Assembly (NCBI GenBank): GCA_004554105.1
Contig: SFNW01000089.1
Location: 1 to 7,710 of the forward strand
Length of the DNA stretch: 7,710 nucleotides
From: Clostridiales bacterium
Lineage (GTDB): Bacteria > Bacillota > Clostridia > Oscillospirales > CAG-272
Direction: 5' to 3'
The position numbers and the translations under genes were made by a program. Positions 5,689 through 7,710 of this stretch are shown here, one piece after another; positions within the stretch are counted from its first letter, which is position 1, and every line of letters begins with the position of its first letter. The notes under the pieces are model-generated. The model searched no databases, was not told where the DNA came from, and worked only from the letters and a program-made list of their open reading frames with translations.

Positions 5689-7710
5689 CGGTTTCGTCTC
5701 CTTTCTTCGGCGTTGCACGGCAGATTTTTGTGTATTCGCAGTAGCGGCAGGGCGAATCGCTGCCCGCCGCCGCGTTGCCGCAGTCGATTTTTCCCGCGCG
5801 CATATCGGACGCAAGGCGGGCAATGCTGCCCTTGACGGTCTCAAAGAGGTCGTCCATGCCGTGCGCGTCCTTCGGCGTCAGTTTTTGCGAGAATCGGCGC
5901 TCCGCCGTGCGGTCGATAACGCCCGCAAGCTCGTCTGCGTCAAGGAGAACGCCCGACCGCCGGAGTTCTCCGGCCGCTTCGCCGAGAATGTCCTCGCCGG
6001 CAGCCGGCGGTGCGGCGCGTTTGACGGTGGGGGCTTTGACAACGTAATAGGTCGCACCTGCGGGGACAAGCTCATCGGTGCTCGTAACGCCGACAAGGTC
6101 GAAAAAGCCCTTGTCCGCCACCTTGCAGAGCGTGAACAGATAAATCAGAAGTTGGAGATTTTTCCCCTTTTCAAGGTCGCTCTCCTTAAACGTCTTGTCG
6201 CCGGTCTTGTAGTCGACGATGCGCAGATAGACCTTGCCGTCCTTGCGGCAGACGTCGACGCGGTCGGCGATGCCGCGCAGCAGCGCACTGCCGCCGTCGG
6301 GCAGTTGAATCATCAGAGGCGCGTGTCCGTCGCCCATGCCGATTTTGTATTCAAACAGCAGCGGCTCGCAGTCGCCCGACGCAAATTCGGCGCAGAGGTC
6401 GCCGAGGATCAGCTCGACGTTTTTCTGCATACGCGTAAAGAAACTGAGAATGCGCCCGCTGCCGCCGTTGCACGAGCGCATGACGCGCTCGGTCTCCTCG
6501 GCGCAGAGCCGTACCGAAATCTCGTGCAGCTCTGCCTTTGTAAAGTTGGCAAATTTTCTTCCGCTTTCGTGCGCGACGCGCATAAAGCGTTCGAGAATGC
6601 CGTGGACATAGGTGCCTGCGTCTGAGGGGGCAAAGGAAAACGGCTTGTCCGATTCAAGCGAGAGCATATATTGAAAGAAATATTGCAGGCGGCAGTTTCC
6701 GTAGGTGTCGAGCCGCGACTGCGACAGGCGGAGCGTGTCGCCCGAGAGAGAGCGCGCGGTTTCGGGCGAGAGCGAAGCGTCGCCGTTGTCAATCGCGCCG
6801 TCGTAGATGGGCGGTACGGTCACGCCGCGACGCTTCAGCAGGTCGCGCAGCGCATCGCCGAGTGCGCCGTCCGTGCCCGCCGCTTCCTCCGCCGTGTCGG
6901 CGTTCCAACAAAGCCGCTCCAGCCTGCCGAGGTCGGAAAAGGCGTATGTATACAGACGGTCGCCGAAGATGCGGGACAGCCGCTCGACGGCAAATGAGGG
7001 CAGGGCGGCTTTGCCGTCCTTGCCGCTTGTGCAGTAGGAAACGACGGCGCGTTCGGCGGCAAAATCAAGCGCACGGACGAAGTGGAACAGTTCGCTTGCG
7101 CTGCGGAGCGCGAGGTTCTGCGACAGTTCCACGCCGACCTCGGCAAGCGAGCGTCGCTCGGCTTCGCAGAGCGTCGGGCTTTCGGCAACGGGGGCGGGGA
7201 AAACGCCTTCATTTACGCCGAGCAGAATGACAAATTTGCGCTTGTCGATGCGCACGGTGTCGGCACTGCCCACAATGACCTGGTCGATTGAGGTCGGAAT
7301 GGCGGAAATGTCGATGTTCGAGAACAGAAGTTCGACGAGGTCGGAAAATTCGGCGGCGGTGGTCTCCTCGTCGCCCGCCGCGTCGACCAGTGTGTCGAGC
7401 GCGTCGAGCGTGACGTTCCAGAGGCGAATGGCGTCCGCCGTGCGGTCGACGCCGAAATAGCGGACGGCTTCGGGGCGGGTGCAGGCGGTCTTGACGTCGC
7501 AGTCGAGCAGGTAGTCGTAGACTGCGGCGGCAAAATCGCGCACCTTGGACGCGCGAGAGAGCGAGTCGGCAAGGCGCGAGAGCGGCGCGGCAAATTTCGC
7601 TTTGACTTCGTTGACATCGGCGAGCGTGGCGGGGTCGACCTCTTCTGCGGTGTAGCCGTCGCGCGCCATGGTGAAGTCCTCGCCGTCGAGATAGCGGCGC
7701 GCACCGTTTA
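5681..7710 (-). CDS. addB: AddB: helicase/nuclease subunit B, C-terminal part (5' end outside window)
   Basis: The last 675 residues of a protein usually near 1150 long; the frame stays open to the window's right edge, reading NGARRYLDGEDFTMARDGYT, so the ATG at 7669 is internal. AddB partners AddA, recognises Chi and cuts the second strand. Residue numbers here count from that internal Met. A family-typical segment, VILLGVNEGVFP, lies at 147-158. The AddB-type 4Fe-4S site is complete: C326 in TYGNCRLQYFF, then C641, C644 and C650 in CRYCEYTKIC, spaced C-x314-C-x2-C-x5-C. The nuclease shows GTYVHGILERF 352-362, GIADRVDV 466-473, IVDYKTG 484-490 and NLQLLIYL 504-511. The N-terminal ATP-binding region lies outside the window and cannot be assessed. 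The stop TGA (5683-5681) lies inside the start of addA, giving the usual addB-addA order and translational coupling. Confidence 0.95.
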   Translation of the reverse strand, partial: NGARRYLDGEDFTMARDGYTAEEVDPATLADVNEVKAKFAAPLSRLADSLSRASKVRDFAAAVYDYLLDCDVKTACTRPEAVRYFGVDRTADAIRLWNVTLDALDTLVDAAGDEETTAAEFSDLVELLFSNIDISAIPTSIDQVIVGSADTVRIDKRKFVILLGVNEGVFPAPVAESPTLCEAERRSLAEVGVELSQNLALRSASELFHFVRALDFAAERAVVSYCTSGKDGKAALPSFAVERLSRIFGDRLYTYAFSDLGRLERLCWNADTAEEAAGTDGALGDALRDLLKRRGVTVPPIYDGAIDNGDASLSPETARSLSGDTLRLSQSRLDTYGNCRLQYFFQYMLSLESDKPFSFAPSDAGTYVHGILERFMRVAHESGRKFANFTKAELHEISVRLCAEETERVMRSCNGGSGRILSFFTRMQKNVELILGDLCAEFASGDCEPLLFEYKIGMGDGHAPLMIQLPDGGSALLRGIADRVDVCRKDGKVYLRIVDYKTGDKTFKESDLEKGKNLQLLIYLFTLCKVADKGFFDLVGVTSTDELVPAGATYYVVKAPTVKRAAPPAAGEDILGEAAGELRRSGVLLDADELAGVIDRTAERRFSQKLTPKDAHGMDDLFETVKGSIARLASDMRAGKIDCGNAAAGSDSPCRYCEYTKICRATPKKGDETDA
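5699..5705 (-). promoter_or_regulatory. Ribosome binding site of addA inside the addB 3' end
   Basis: AAAGGAG on the minus strand lies nine bases before ATG 5688, within the last codons of addB. It fixes the addA start and rules out the upstream extension of the frame. Confidence 0.65.

Noticed and set aside
5689..5844. 52-residue N-terminal extension of AddA
   Set aside because: It overlaps the addB C-terminal cysteine cluster in another frame, is Arg/Ala-rich without motifs, and a good ribosome site precedes the family-typical start MPEFTDAQ at 5688.
5357..6625. 422-codon open frame on the plus strand across the addA/addB junction
   Set aside because: It is opposite the AddA Walker A region and the AddB nuclease; it is explained by codon bias of the real genes and has no recognisable motif.

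Overview
The window looks like chromosomal DNA from a Bacillota (Firmicutes) bacterium, most likely an uncultured high-GC member of Clostridia. The reasons are an AddA/AddB-type recombination nuclease pair (the Gram-positive counterpart of RecBCD), a transketolase split into two subunit genes, and high GC in the coding DNA (about 63% in a sampled line). Genus cannot be judged from the sequence alone. No tRNA, rRNA, CRISPR array or insertion sequence was seen.

Layout: positions 2-136 (+) hold the last 44 codons of a large serine site-specific recombinase with a DUF4368-like C-terminal tail. This segment is only about 42% GC, so the left edge is probably the end of an integrated mobile element. 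Positions 137-222 form a short convergent intergenic region with two strong inverted repeats, read here as terminators facing opposite directions. Positions 223-1994 (-) hold the two-gene operon for the C-terminal and N-terminal halves of a transketolase, with a good SigA-type promoter at about 2036-2064. Positions 2134-5688 (-) hold a complete addA. Positions 5681-7710 (-) hold the 3' part of addB, whose 5' end lies beyond the window.

How the genes work together: AddB and AddA overlap by 8 bases and form the ATP-dependent helicase-nuclease that resects double-strand breaks for RecA loading. All helicase motifs and both nuclease centres appear intact, as do the four AddB iron-sulfur cysteines, so the complex should be functional. 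The two transketolase subunits are co-transcribed and together form one thiamine-diphosphate enzyme of the non-oxidative pentose phosphate pathway. They have their own promoter and are probably a separate transcription unit from addBA.

I found no convincing new multi-gene system. The parts worth a second look are non-coding: the element/chromosome junction at 130-240 (a perfect 26-bp palindrome, a 12-bp direct repeat and a terminator whose T-tract lies inside the last codons of the opposing gene), and the transketolase promoter, which is flanked by a perfect 10-bp direct repeat and carries inverted repeats.
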